Positions 42,770 to 51,233 of a stretch of DNA of 64,000 nt are shown here, piece after piece. Below the pieces are notes generated by a model, which did no database searches, was not told the origin of the DNA, and saw only the letters and a list, made by a program, of their open reading frames with translations. Position numbers and translations under genes: made by a program. The stretch covers positions 186,001 to 250,000 of the forward strand of contig NZ_JABMJG010000010.1 of assembly GCF_013376045.1 (NCBI RefSeq). The letters run 5' to 3'. The stretch comes from Variovorax sp. SG517 (lineage in GTDB: Bacteria; Pseudomonadota; Gammaproteobacteria; Burkholderiales; Burkholderiaceae_C). Position 1 is the stretch's first letter; each line of letters begins with the position of its first letter.

Positions 42770-43486
42770 TCAGAAGCGTTCGTGGGGTGCAAGGTAGCGC
42801 CACTGGCCGGGCTGCAGCCCCGCCAGCGGCACGCGGCCGATGCGGATGCGCCGCATCGCCAGAATGCGCAGGTCCGCGCCGTCGCAGATGTGCGCGATCT
42901 GCCCGGGCCGCGCGCCCTTGAGCGCGAAGCGCAGGCCGGTCTGTTCGGCGGTCTGTCGTCCGATGCTCACGCGCGCGGGCGAACGTTCGAGCCGCGCGAG
43001 CACCTCGGGGCTCACCGCGCCGGCCACGTCGACCATCACCTCGTGCTCGATGAAGGCGGCGTCCTCGTGCAGCTTGCGCTCAACGCGCCATTCCTGGGTG
43101 TACGCCACCAGCCCGCTCGCGCCGGCTTCGAGCGGCGTCATGCAGCGCTGGCCCCTCGCATGCGCGGGCAGAAAACGCAGTCCGGCGCGCTCGGGTTCGT
43201 GGTGGTTGGCGGCCACGAGCAGCTCGTGCGCGGTGTCGATGGGCATGCCCGCAGGCTTGTACAGCAGCAATGTGACGGGCTCCACCGGCTGCGGCTTCGC
43301 GCCGGCCTCGATCTCCACCCGCTGGTGCGGCAGCACGCGCGACTGCGGCAGCGTCTGCTGCACGCCGTCGACGCGCACCGCGCCGTTCTCTATCAGCAGC
43401 TCGGCTTCGCGCCGCGACACGCCTGCCTGCGCGGCCACGCGCTTCGCGAGGCGGATGCCTTCGTCTTCGGCGGGAGCGCTGCCCAT
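42770..43486 (-). CDS. S4-domain pseudouridine synthase homologue, catalytic Asp replaced
   Basis: A 238-residue member of the RsuA/RluB/RluF group. An S4 RNA-binding domain occupies about 10-60 (IRLAKRVAAQAGVSRREAELLIENGAVRVDG), and the pseudouridine synthase fold follows (TLLLYKPAGMP at about 73-83). In active enzymes the motif is R-L-D-x-D-[ST]-x-G-L; here the aligned stretch is PLEAGASGL, so Asp is replaced by Glu. The conserved Tyr of the K-E-Y motif is also replaced (IEHEVMV). It may be an inactive RNA binder. The start at 43486 lies 2 bases after the Nudix/MBL gene stop. Confidence 0.85.
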   Translation of the reverse strand: MGSAPAEDEGIRLAKRVAAQAGVSRREAELLIENGAVRVDGVQQTLPQSRVLPHQRVEIEAGAKPQPVEPVTLLLYKPAGMPIDTAHELLVAANHHEPERAGLRFLPAHARGQRCMTPLEAGASGLVAYTQEWRVERKLHEDAAFIEHEVMVDVAGAVSPEVLARLERSPARVSIGRQTAEQTGLRFALKGARPGQIAHICDGADLRILAMRRIRIGRVPLAGLQPGQWRYLAPHERF

Positions 43487-43488
43487 GT

Positions 43489-45156
43489 TCAATGGAACTC
43501 CGCCAGTTGCCGGATGCGCGCCACATGCGCTGCCAGCGAGCGCGCGGCCACCGGCCACATGCGCTCGGGCACGTCGTCGTAGGCCAGCGGCAGCCATTGC
43601 TCGGGCGTGCCCTCGGGCAGCTTCTGCATCGCGGCGGCGATCTTGGCCTCGCGCTTCAGGCGATGCGCCTTCAGCATGCCGATGGCGGTGCGCGCGAAGC
43701 CGATCACGTAGCCGTGCGCGGGCAGGATGAACTCGATGCCGCCGGCATCGCAGGCCTTGTCGAGCGTGTCCAGCGAATCGAGGTAGGCGCTCATGTCGCC
43801 GTCGGGCGGGTCGATCACCGTGGTGCTGCCGTTGAGGATGTGGTCGCCCGAGAAGAGCAGGCCGTCTTCCTCCAGCACCAGGCACAGGTGGTTGGCCGCG
43901 TGGCCTGGCGTGTGGATCACGCGCAGCGTGTGCGTGACGGACTCGCCGGCTTCGGTGGTGCCGGAGAGCACCAGGCATTCGCCGTCTTCCAGTTCGCGCT
44001 CGGGCGTGAAGCGCGCGGTGGAGCGTGCCGTCGGCTTCGAAGCCAGCCCGAGGATCGGCGGCTTGCTGCCCTTCGTGCACAGCGCCTGCAGCGGCGCCGC
44101 GCCCGGCGAGTGGTCGGCATGCGAGTGCGTGCAGACGATCATGCGGATGTCGCCATGCGTGGCGCGCCACAGCCGGCCGATGTGGTCGAAGTCGTTCGGG
44201 CCCGGGTCGATCACGATGTAGCCCGTGGCCGCGTCGCCCACGATGTAGCTGTTGGTGCCGGGGCCGGTCATGATGCTGGCGTTGGGCGCGGTCAGGCGCA
44301 TCACGTTCTTCAGCAGCGGCACCGGGGTTTCGCTCTGCCAGTCGAGCGCATGCAGCACCTGGCCGTCGGGGCACACCAGGGCGAGTTCGCCGTAGGGCGA
44401 TTCGTGCTCCATGTAGCGCGCGTCCTCGCCCTTGAGCAGGCCGGCGCGCGGGCAGCTGGTCCACAGCGGCACCTCGCCGGCGCAGGCCGCGAGAAGAGCG
44501 TCGACGGTGGCGTAGGTGGCCATGCGCTGCAGCGTGCGCACGGTCGGGAAGATCATGAAGAAGCTGCCGGCCTCGTGGCGCGCGAGCGCGTCGGCGGGGC
44601 GCACCCAGCAGGGCTCGAACTGCTCGCTCTCGTCGGCCGTGGGCACCTGTCCCTCGGGCATGCGCGCGACGAGGAAGGGCACGTCGAAGCGACGGGGCAG
44701 GTCGCGGTCGGTCATCCAGTGCGCGAAGGTGAAGACGCGGTTGGTGTCGAGCACGAGGCCGCGCGCGGCGCACTGGTCAGCGAAGGCGGTGCCGGCGGTG
44801 TTGCCACGGTCCATCGCGGCAATGTCTTCGGCAGTGACGGGGCTGCCGTCGGCATGGTGCGCGAGCAGGATGCCCAGTTCCTCGAAGGCCTCGCGGATGG
44901 CTGCGATGGCCTGCGTGCGCTGCACGCGGCTTTGCGTGGGGCGACGCGTGGCGATGCGCTTGGCGGCCTCGTCGGCCTCGTCGATGTGCCCGCCGGGAAA
45001 TACGTAGGCGCCGGGCGCGAAGCTGGCGGTGGCGGAACGGCGGGTCATGAGCACTTCGATGCCGGCGGCGCTATCGCGCAGCAGCAGCACCGTGGCGGCC
45101 GGGCGCAGGGGCGCGGGCTCGCGCGGGGCGTGTAGTTGTTGGGTGGAACGGACCAT
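43489..45156 (-). CDS. Nudix hydrolase / metallo-beta-lactamase fusion
   Basis: A 555-residue two-domain protein. The N-terminal half (about 15-230) is a Nudix-like domain: GAYVFPGGHIDEAD followed after an insertion by AAIREAFEELGILL, which supplies the REUXEE core of the Nudix box. The C-terminal half (about 285-545) is a metallo-beta-lactamase fold of the LACTB2/glyoxalase II type, with THSHADHSPG as the first zinc motif (about 369-378), HTPGHAANHLCL and SGDHILNGST. Nudix enzymes cleave nucleoside diphosphates linked to another group; the MBL half may be a nuclease or thioesterase. It is coupled to the S4 protein gene downstream. Confidence 0.9.
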   Translation of the reverse strand: MVRSTQQLHAPREPAPLRPAATVLLLRDSAAGIEVLMTRRSATASFAPGAYVFPGGHIDEADEAAKRIATRRPTQSRVQRTQAIAAIREAFEELGILLAHHADGSPVTAEDIAAMDRGNTAGTAFADQCAARGLVLDTNRVFTFAHWMTDRDLPRRFDVPFLVARMPEGQVPTADESEQFEPCWVRPADALARHEAGSFFMIFPTVRTLQRMATYATVDALLAACAGEVPLWTSCPRAGLLKGEDARYMEHESPYGELALVCPDGQVLHALDWQSETPVPLLKNVMRLTAPNASIMTGPGTNSYIVGDAATGYIVIDPGPNDFDHIGRLWRATHGDIRMIVCTHSHADHSPGAAPLQALCTKGSKPPILGLASKPTARSTARFTPERELEDGECLVLSGTTEAGESVTHTLRVIHTPGHAANHLCLVLEEDGLLFSGDHILNGSTTVIDPPDGDMSAYLDSLDTLDKACDAGGIEFILPAHGYVIGFARTAIGMLKAHRLKREAKIAAAMQKLPEGTPEQWLPLAYDDVPERMWPVAARSLAAHVARIRQLAEFH

Positions 45157-45294
45157 GGGGCGATTATCGGGAGCGGGCGCGATACCTGCATGTCGCGCAT
45201 AAGCTCATATGGAATCGGGCATCAGCCGCGCGCCACAATGCGCGGCTGCACCGTCTGCATTGAAGACAAAAGACTGACCGACCGAAAGACTGCC

Positions 45295-46305
45295 ATGGCT
45301 CATTCTCCCCTCACTCGAATCGTTCGCCGCTCGCTGCTGCTGGCCGCGACATCGCTTGCCGTGCCCGCTGCCTTCGCCCAGCATGCCGCGCACGACTGGC
45401 CGCAGCAACCCGTCACGCTGATCATGGGATTCCCGGCCGGCTCAGGCGTGGACGTGGTGGCCCGTGCCATCCAGGAGCCGCTCTCCAGGCAGCTCGGCAA
45501 GCCGGTCATCATCGACTACAAGTCGGGCGCCGCGGGCAACATCGCCAGCGACTACGTGGCTCACTCCAAGCCCGACGGCTACACGCTCTCGTTCGGTACC
45601 GCCGCCACGCACGGCAGCAATGCCGCGCTCTACAAGAAGCTGCCTTTCGACGTGGAGGCCGACTTCATTCCGGTGGCCCCGGTGCTCGACGTGTCGAACG
45701 TGCTCACCATCAATCCCGACGTGATCAACGTCAAGACCTTGAAGGAATTCGTCGAGCTGGTCAAGGCCAACCCCGGCAAGTACAACTATGCGTCTACAGG
45801 CAACGGCGCCGGCACGCACATGGCCTTTGCCGAGTTCAATTCGCGCCTGGGCCTGAACATGGTGCACGTGCCCTACAAGGGCGGCCCCGAGGCCATCACT
45901 TCGGTGGTGCGTGGCGAGACCTGCTGCATCATGAACCAGGTGCAGACCATCCTCCCGCACTACAAGGCCGGCAAGGTGCGCCTGCTGGGCGTGACCACCG
46001 CGGCGGCAGTGCCCGCGGTGAAGGAGGTGCCCACCATCGCAGCGAGCGGCCTGCCCGGCACCAAGGGCTTCGACAGCTCGATCTGGTTCGGCATCTTCGC
46101 GCCCAAGGGCACCGACCCGCAGATCGTCGACAAGCTCAACGCCGCGGTGAAGACAGTGCTCGAGACGCCCGAGATCCGCGAGCGCTTCGAGAGCCAGGGC
46201 AACACCGTGCGCATCGAATCGCCGGCGCAGTTCAAGAAGACCGTGCACGAGAACCGCGTGAAGTGGGCCGAGGTTGCGAAGGCGGCGAACATCAGCATCG
46301 ATTGA
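45295..46305 (+). CDS. Bug-family (TctC) periplasmic solute-binding protein
   Basis: A 336-residue Bug receptor. The signal peptide (about 1-29) ends in PAAFAQ; the mature protein has WPQQPVTLIMGFPAGSGVDVVARAIQ, where SGVDV replaces the usual GGPTD and may alter ligand choice. GGPEAITSVVRGETCCIMNQVQ in the middle is also unusual, with a Cys-Cys pair. The start at 45295 is chosen for the signal peptide; a longer frame from 45136 has none. It is a lone gene, divergent from the Nudix/MBL gene, with no transporter partner nearby. Confidence 0.92.
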   Translation: MAHSPLTRIVRRSLLLAATSLAVPAAFAQHAAHDWPQQPVTLIMGFPAGSGVDVVARAIQEPLSRQLGKPVIIDYKSGAAGNIASDYVAHSKPDGYTLSFGTAATHGSNAALYKKLPFDVEADFIPVAPVLDVSNVLTINPDVINVKTLKEFVELVKANPGKYNYASTGNGAGTHMAFAEFNSRLGLNMVHVPYKGGPEAITSVVRGETCCIMNQVQTILPHYKAGKVRLLGVTTAAAVPAVKEVPTIAASGLPGTKGFDSSIWFGIFAPKGTDPQIVDKLNAAVKTVLETPEIRERFESQGNTVRIESPAQFKKTVHENRVKWAEVAKAANISID

Positions 46306-46310
46306 ACTTT

Positions 46311-46386
46311 GTTCGGGGCGCGTCCACAGGCCGCCGGGTACTCCCCTCTGCGAATGTCCCCCGTCGGCGTGATCGCGCCCCCGAAC
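46311..46386. repeat. Long inverted repeat between convergent genes, overlapping a REP-like half-copy
   Basis: GTTCGGGGCGCG (46311-46322) and CGCGCCCCCGAAC (46374-46386) are inverted copies with one extra C, separated by 51 bases. Within the loop, GGGTAC (46336-46341) and GCGAATGTCCCCC (46350-46362) match the minus-strand sequence of the palindromic element at 422-517. It lies between the convergent Bug receptor and porin genes and may serve as a two-way terminator or be the remains of a dispersed repeat. Confidence 0.55.
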
Positions 46387-46403
46387 CAAGGCGACGGTGT
46401 GGC

Positions 46404-47234
46404 CTACAGCGTCTTGGTCAACGTAAGAATGAAGCGCGCCTTGTTCGGCGAGTACGTCTGCCTGCCCAACGGACCGAAGCCCAGGTCGATGCCCGGATTG
46501 CTCACTGACAGATACGCGCTCTGCTTGTTGGCCCCCTGCACCGAGCCAGCGAGCGAGAGCCCATTGCCGAAGTCGTAGCTCGCGCCCACGTTGTAGTCGA
46601 CATAGCTCTTGTAGCCCAGGCTGCGGATGTCGCTCGACATGTTCGTGTAGCCCACGGCCGCCTTCAGCGTGAGCTTGGGCATGATCTCCTTGCTGTAGGC
46701 CAAGTTCAGGTAGCCGGTGTTGGTGCCCTTGAGGCCCGAGCCGGCCTTGTTGCCCGCATAGCCGAAGTAGTCCTTCGACACCGTGTGCGAGTACTTCAGC
46801 GTGAACGAGCCGATGGTCTCGTCGGTGTAGCCCGCGCTGCCGTAGAGCTCAGTGGTGTTGCCCGAAGAGTTGCCCGGATAGATGTACGCGAGCGCGCCCA
46901 CGTCCATGTCGAAGGGGCCGGCCTTGAACTTGTAGCCGCCGTAGATGTCGCTTTCGATGCTGTTGCCCTTGAGCCAGTTGACGCTCGAATTCCAGTTGCC
47001 CAGGTAGAAGCCGCTGTCGCCGAAGGCGTAGTCGAAGCCGCCCTGGATGGCGGGCTTGAAGGCGCTGGTCTTGGCGTAGTCGTTCTTGCCGAGCATGTCC
47101 TGGTCCTGCCCGCGGAATTTGTAGTTGGTGGTGAGCGACACATTGCCGCTGAGCTGTGCGCTCGCGAGCGTCGGCAGGGCACCCAGGGTGGGAAGAACGA
47201 GCATCGGCAGTGCGATGCGCAGAAGGTTTTTCAT
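46404..47234 (-). CDS. TorF-like outer membrane beta-barrel protein
   Basis: A 276-residue outer membrane protein. The signal peptide ends near PTLASAQ (about 26), then QLSGNVSLTTNYKFRGQDQ is the standard opening of the TorF (Gcw_chp) porin family. The rest is a series of amphipathic strands with alternating aromatic residues, such as FYLGNWNSSVNW and DIYGGYKFKAGPF, and the C-terminal strand ends FILTLTKTL. Members are putative porins of unknown cargo. It is transcribed as a single gene, convergent with the Bug receptor gene. Confidence 0.9.
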   Translation of the reverse strand: MKNLLRIALPMLVLPTLGALPTLASAQLSGNVSLTTNYKFRGQDQDMLGKNDYAKTSAFKPAIQGGFDYAFGDSGFYLGNWNSSVNWLKGNSIESDIYGGYKFKAGPFDMDVGALAYIYPGNSSGNTTELYGSAGYTDETIGSFTLKYSHTVSKDYFGYAGNKAGSGLKGTNTGYLNLAYSKEIMPKLTLKAAVGYTNMSSDIRSLGYKSYVDYNVGASYDFGNGLSLAGSVQGANKQSAYLSVSNPGIDLGFGPLGRQTYSPNKARFILTLTKTL

Positions 47235-47374
47235 CGAAGAAATCGCTGACGAATGGAGGAGCCGGCAGCGTATGGGCGACCATCTAAAGGCCGCGTAAAA
47301 ACTGCGCTCAGCGGCGCAAAAGTTTCGTCGCGGGCATCGTCATCGCGACCACGCCGGTCACCACGCAGGCCGGC

Positions 47375-48148
47375 TCAGTGATCGTGCGCGTGCGGCTTGT
47401 TCTTGCCGCCGGCGCCGCCGTTCAGCAGCGTCGCCAGGTCCACCTCCTGCTCGGCCGCCGCGCCGGCGATCACGCGCTGCTCCAGTTCGTCGAGGTGTTC
47501 CAGCGCCACCTCCAATGCCTTGTCGAGCGACTTGCCCGTGGCCAGCGCCTCGATGATCTGCTCATGCTCGCGCGGGGCGCAGCTCGCGGCCTCGGCGGAG
47601 TCGTAGAGCGCCTTGTAGAGCTCGGTGTTCGATATCAGCCGCTTGATGTACGACAGCAGCTCTTCGCTGTTCGCCATCTGCGCCAGCAGCAGGTGGAAGT
47701 CCCCGGCCAGCTTGATCGCATCCTCGCGCCGGCCTTCCTTGAAGGCCTTCTGCTCCTCCTGCACGTGCTTGCGCAGTGCTGCCACCTGGTCGCGCGAGAG
47801 GTTGCCGAAGAGCGTGGTCACCAGGCCGGCTTCCACGATGCGGCGCGCGCGGTAGATGCCGCGCATGTCTTCGATGGAGGGGTTGGGCACGAAGGCGCCG
47901 CGGTTGTGCTCCAGCACCAGCCGCTTTTCCATGCCCAGCCGCGCCAGCACCTTGCGCACCGCGCCGCGCGTGCAGCCCAGCGCTTCGGCCAGCGCCCGCT
48001 CGCGCAGCGGCGTGCCGGGGCGCAGCTTGCCGCTGAGCAGGGCCTTGGAGACGGCGGCGTAGACGCGTTCGTCCACGTTCGCGTCGTCGGCTTCCGAGGG
48101 TTCGGGGGAGGGGGTTGTCGCTGGGGGCTTGCGGGCGGCGGAGGGCAT
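47375..48148 (-). CDS. GntR-family (FCD) transcriptional regulator
   Basis: A 257-residue regulator of the FadR/FCD subfamily. The winged helix is at about 27-90 (VYAAVSKALLSGKLRPGTPLRERALAEALGCTRGAVRKVLARL), where a GntR N-terminal motif is clear. The all-helical FCD effector domain spans about 97-225, with RRIVEAGLVTTL and metal-type histidines in FHLLLAQMAN and REHEQIIEAL. A His-rich tail ends the chain. It lies divergent to the symporter operon, and two matching palindromes in the gap (48238-48274) are its probable operators. Confidence 0.92.
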   Translation of the reverse strand: MPSAARKPPATTPSPEPSEADDANVDERVYAAVSKALLSGKLRPGTPLRERALAEALGCTRGAVRKVLARLGMEKRLVLEHNRGAFVPNPSIEDMRGIYRARRIVEAGLVTTLFGNLSRDQVAALRKHVQEEQKAFKEGRREDAIKLAGDFHLLLAQMANSEELLSYIKRLISNTELYKALYDSAEAASCAPREHEQIIEALATGKSLDKALEVALEHLDELEQRVIAGAAAEQEVDLATLLNGGAGGKNKPHAHDH

Positions 48149-48237
48149 AGGCAGGCGGATTATTGCCTGCGCACCGCAGCCTCAGGGAAAGCCCCCGGAT
48201 TGACTCGGCCCCCGGTGCTCCGTACCATCCGCCTCCG

Positions 48238-48274
48238 TTTGGTTAACCAAATTAAATTGTATGGTTAACCAAAA
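48238..48274. promoter_or_regulatory. Tandem GntR-type operators
   Basis: TTTGGTTAACCAAA (48238-48251) is a perfect 14-bp palindrome, and TGGTTAACCA (48262-48271) repeats its core. The centres are 22 bp apart, about two helical turns, so two dimers would bind on one face of the DNA. TGGT...ACCA is the common half-site form of FadR-type GntR regulators. The site lies upstream of the symporter operon and contains an ATG (48261) that is therefore unlikely to be a start codon. Confidence 0.75.
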
Positions 48275-48314
48275 TCCCAGAGAATCCCAACCAGAGACAG
48301 GAATCGAGGCCTCC

Positions 48315-48527
48315 ATGAAATCCGCCAAATGGCTTGCCGCACTGCCGGTCGCCGCCTTCTTCAGCGGGGGATGGCTGTCCTCCATCGCGCCCACCTTCGT
48401 GCTCGGCATGCCCTTCCTGATGGTGTGGAACGTCAGCTGGCTGGTGCTGACCTCGCTCATCATGGTGGTCATCGACCGCGCCGAGGGCGACATCGACGCG
48501 CCTTCTTCTGCCGGAGACGCACGATGA
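48315..48527 (+). CDS. DUF3311 small membrane protein, symporter partner
   Basis: A 70-residue protein with two hydrophobic helices (about 5-24 and 27-48): MKSAKWLAALPVAAFF and PFLMVWNVSWLVLTSLIMVVIDRAEG. This matches DUF3311, usually encoded just before a sodium/solute symporter and thought to be its small subunit. The start at 48315 is preferred over an ATG at 48261, which lies inside the operator. Its stop overlaps the symporter start (ATGA). Confidence 0.88.
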   Translation: MKSAKWLAALPVAAFFSGGWLSSIAPTFVLGMPFLMVWNVSWLVLTSLIMVVIDRAEGDIDAPSSAGDAR

Positions 48528-49999
48528 ACGCCGCGCTCGGAGTCATCGCCCTGTTCGTCGTCGGCGCGCTGGGCCTGGCCGTGCTCGCACGGCGCGGCCG
48601 CACCATGAGCCTGGAGCAGTGGGCGCTCGGCGGGCGCGGGCTGGGAACCATCATGGTGTTCCTGCTGATGGCGGGCGAGTCGTTCTCGACCTTCACCTTC
48701 CTGGGCGCGAGCGGCTGGTCGTACAGCAAGGGCTCGCCGGCCTTCTACATCCTGGCCTACGGCGGCCTGGCCTACCTCATGGCCTTCTGGATGCTGCCGG
48801 CAATCTGGCGCTACGCCACGGCCAACAAGCTGGTGTCGTTCTCGGACTTCTTCGCGCACAAGTACGACAGCCGGGCGCTCGGCGTGCTGGTGTCCATCGT
48901 CGCGCTCATGGGCATGGTCGCGCTGCTCACCATCCAGCTGCGCGGGCTCGGCATCATCGTGTCGGAAGCTTCGTACGGCTCCATCGCGCCGCAGGTGTCG
49001 ATCTGGATCGGCACGCTGGTGATGGTGAGCTACATCCTGTTCTCGGGCATCCACGGCTCGGCCAGCATCGCCATCGTGAAGGACATCCTGATCCTCGCGC
49101 TCGCCGTGTTCCTCGGCATCTACCTGCCGTGGCACTACTACGGCGGCGTCGCGCCCATGTTCACCGCCATCCACGCCGCCAACCCAGGCTTCTTCGAGTT
49201 TCCGAAGGAGGGCCTGAACCTCACCTGGTACAACTCGACCATCCTGCTGACCGCGCTGGGCTACTACCTCTACCCGTTCAACCTCACCTCGGTGTACGCG
49301 GCCAAGAGCGCGAGTGCGGTGCGGCGCAACACCATCCTGATGCCGCTGTACCAGGTGGTCATCGCCTTCCTGTTCCTGGTCGGCTTCGCGGCCATCCTTC
49401 AGGTGCCGGGGCTCAAGGGCTCCGACGTCGACCTGGCCCTCTTCGGCCTCGTGAAGCACACCTTCGACCCGTGGTTCGTCGGCGTGATAGGCGGCACCGG
49501 CGTGCTCACCGCACTGGTGCCTGGCTCGATGATTTTGCTGACGGCCTCCACCGTGATCGGCAAGAACGTCTACAAGGAGGGCTTCGCGCCCAACGCCACC
49601 GACAGGCAGGTCTCGCGCGTGGCGCGCGGCGTGCTGCCGGCGTTCGCGCTGGTGGCGGTGTACTTCGTGCTGCGCGGCGGCACCACCATCGTGTCGGTGG
49701 CGATCTTCGCCTCCAGCCTGCTCACGCAGCTGCTGCCTTCGCTGCTCTTCAGCCTCATGAAGAAGCCCTTCGGCAACAGGCACGCCGCCTTCGCGGGCAT
49801 CCTGGCGGGCGGCGCGGTGCTGGCCTTCATGATGACCACCGGCTCCAACCTGGGTACGCTGTTCCCGGCCGCGCCGGTGATGTTCAAGTCGCTCAACACC
49901 GGGCTGGTGGCGCTGGCGACGAACGCGCTGGTGTTCGTGATCGTGGCGCTGCTCACCCCGAACACGACCCGCCGCGCCATCGCCGCCCAACCGGCTTGA
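48524..49999 (+). CDS. Sodium:solute symporter (SSS family)
   Basis: A 491-residue inner membrane transporter with about 13 helices. The SSS signature is seen early in AGESFSTFTFLGASGWSYSKG (about 44-64), where substrate and sodium sites lie, and in FSDFFAHKYDSRALG. It opens MNAALGVIALFVVGALG with an outside N-terminus. It is coupled to the DUF3311 gene and lies 31 bases before an amidohydrolase gene, so the cargo is probably the compound hydrolysed by that enzyme or deaminated by the last gene. Confidence 0.93.
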   Translation: MNAALGVIALFVVGALGLAVLARRGRTMSLEQWALGGRGLGTIMVFLLMAGESFSTFTFLGASGWSYSKGSPAFYILAYGGLAYLMAFWMLPAIWRYATANKLVSFSDFFAHKYDSRALGVLVSIVALMGMVALLTIQLRGLGIIVSEASYGSIAPQVSIWIGTLVMVSYILFSGIHGSASIAIVKDILILALAVFLGIYLPWHYYGGVAPMFTAIHAANPGFFEFPKEGLNLTWYNSTILLTALGYYLYPFNLTSVYAAKSASAVRRNTILMPLYQVVIAFLFLVGFAAILQVPGLKGSDVDLALFGLVKHTFDPWFVGVIGGTGVLTALVPGSMILLTASTVIGKNVYKEGFAPNATDRQVSRVARGVLPAFALVAVYFVLRGGTTIVSVAIFASSLLTQLLPSLLFSLMKKPFGNRHAAFAGILAGGAVLAFMMTTGSNLGTLFPAAPVMFKSLNTGLVALATNALVFVIVALLTPNTTRRAIAAQPA

Positions 50000-50030
50000 C
50001 GTCTAAAGACAAAGAAACGGACCGCCCCAC

Positions 50031-51233
50031 ATGCCATCGCTCCTGATCCGCAACGTGCGCCCCATGGGTGCCTCCCCCGTCGACGTGCTGGTGCAGGACG
50101 ACCGCATCGCGGCGATCGGCCCGGAGCTCGCGGCTCCCGCCGGTGCCGCCGTCGAGGAAGGCCACGGCGCCTTGCTGCTGCCCGGCCTCGTCGAAGGCCA
50201 CACGCACCTCGACAAGACCATGTGGGGCATGGACTGGTACCGCAACGAGGTCGGCGTGAACCTCATCGACAAGATCGAGAACGAGCGCGCCTTCCGCCAC
50301 GCTAGCGGGCATGACGCGGCTGCGCAGTCGCTGGCGCTGGCCAAGGCCTTTCTCGCGCTCGGCACCACGCGGCTGCGCACGCACGTCGACGTCGACACCC
50401 AGGCCGGCCTGCGCCATCTCGAAGGCACCATCCGCACTCGCGAGGCGCTGCGCAAGCTGCAGCAAATACAGATCGTCGCCTTCCCGCAGTCGGGCCTGCT
50501 GGGCCGGCCCGGCACGGCCGAGCTGCTCGACCAGTCGCTGGCAATGGGCGCCGACGTGCTCGGCGGCCTCGACCCCTGCGCCATCGACGGCGATCCGGTG
50601 AAGTCGCTCGACGTGCTCTTCGGCATCGCACACAAGCACCAACGCCCCGTCGACATCCACCTGCACGAGCCCGGCGCCATGGGCGCCTTCTCGCTCGACC
50701 TGATCCTGCAGCGCACCGAGGCGCTGGGCATGCAGGGCAAGGTCGCCATCAGCCACGGCTTCTGCCTGGGCGACGTGACCGAACGCGAGCGCGAGGCATT
50801 GCTTTCCCGCATGGCTAAGCTGGGCGTGGTGCTCGTCACCAGCGCTCCGCCTTCGCGCACCGTGCCGCCGCTCATGGCGTGCAGGCAGGCCGGCGTGACC
50901 GTGCTCGGCGGCAACGACGGCATCCGCGATACTTGGTCGCCCTACGGCAACCCCGACATGCTCGAGCGCGCCATGATCATCGGCCTGCGCTACAACCTGC
51001 GCCGCGACGACGAGATCGAAGTGGCACTCGACACCGTCACGCACTCCGGCGCACGCGGCTGCGGTTTCGAGGCCTACGGGCTCGAAGCGGGCTGCCGCGC
51101 CGACCTGGTGCTGGTCGATGCGCAGACCGTCGCCCACGCCGTCGTCTCGCGCCCCGTGCGCAAGCTGGTGGTGGCGGGCGGCTGCATCGTGGCGCGCAAC
51201 GGCGTGCTGCGGGCCGACCTGACCTTCCTGTGA
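50031..51233 (+). CDS. Amidohydrolase, cytosine deaminase-like
   Basis: A 400-residue metal-dependent hydrolase of the amidohydrolase superfamily, close to cytosine deaminase in motif order. HTHLDK (His57, His59) supplies the first metal ligands, LRTHVDVD (about 118) and HLHEPGAMG (about 213) the next, SHGFCLGD (about 241) another histidine, and GGNDGIRDTWSPYG (about 293) the catalytic aspartate. This D-I/T-W arrangement is that of cytosine/isoguanine/creatinine-type deaminases. In this cluster it would deaminate an imported nucleobase-like ring. Exact substrate unknown. Confidence 0.9.
   Translation: MPSLLIRNVRPMGASPVDVLVQDDRIAAIGPELAAPAGAAVEEGHGALLLPGLVEGHTHLDKTMWGMDWYRNEVGVNLIDKIENERAFRHASGHDAAAQSLALAKAFLALGTTRLRTHVDVDTQAGLRHLEGTIRTREALRKLQQIQIVAFPQSGLLGRPGTAELLDQSLAMGADVLGGLDPCAIDGDPVKSLDVLFGIAHKHQRPVDIHLHEPGAMGAFSLDLILQRTEALGMQGKVAISHGFCLGDVTEREREALLSRMAKLGVVLVTSAPPSRTVPPLMACRQAGVTVLGGNDGIRDTWSPYGNPDMLERAMIIGLRYNLRRDDEIEVALDTVTHSGARGCGFEAYGLEAGCRADLVLVDAQTVAHAVVSRPVRKLVVAGGCIVARNGVLRADLTFL

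Noticed and set aside
42615..42803. 62-codon minus-strand frame between the lipoprotein and S4-protein genes
   Set aside because: Residues are mainly Arg, Lys and Thr from a pyrimidine-rich spacer; no ribosome site or family.
48261..48527. Longer DUF3311 gene starting at ATG 48261
   Set aside because: That ATG lies inside the second GntR palindrome and adds a polar stretch before the membrane helix; ATG 48315 gives the family N-terminus.
48182..49990. A 602-codon minus-strand open frame
   Set aside because: Antisense to the sodium symporter and its DUF3311 partner; composition is of shadow type.
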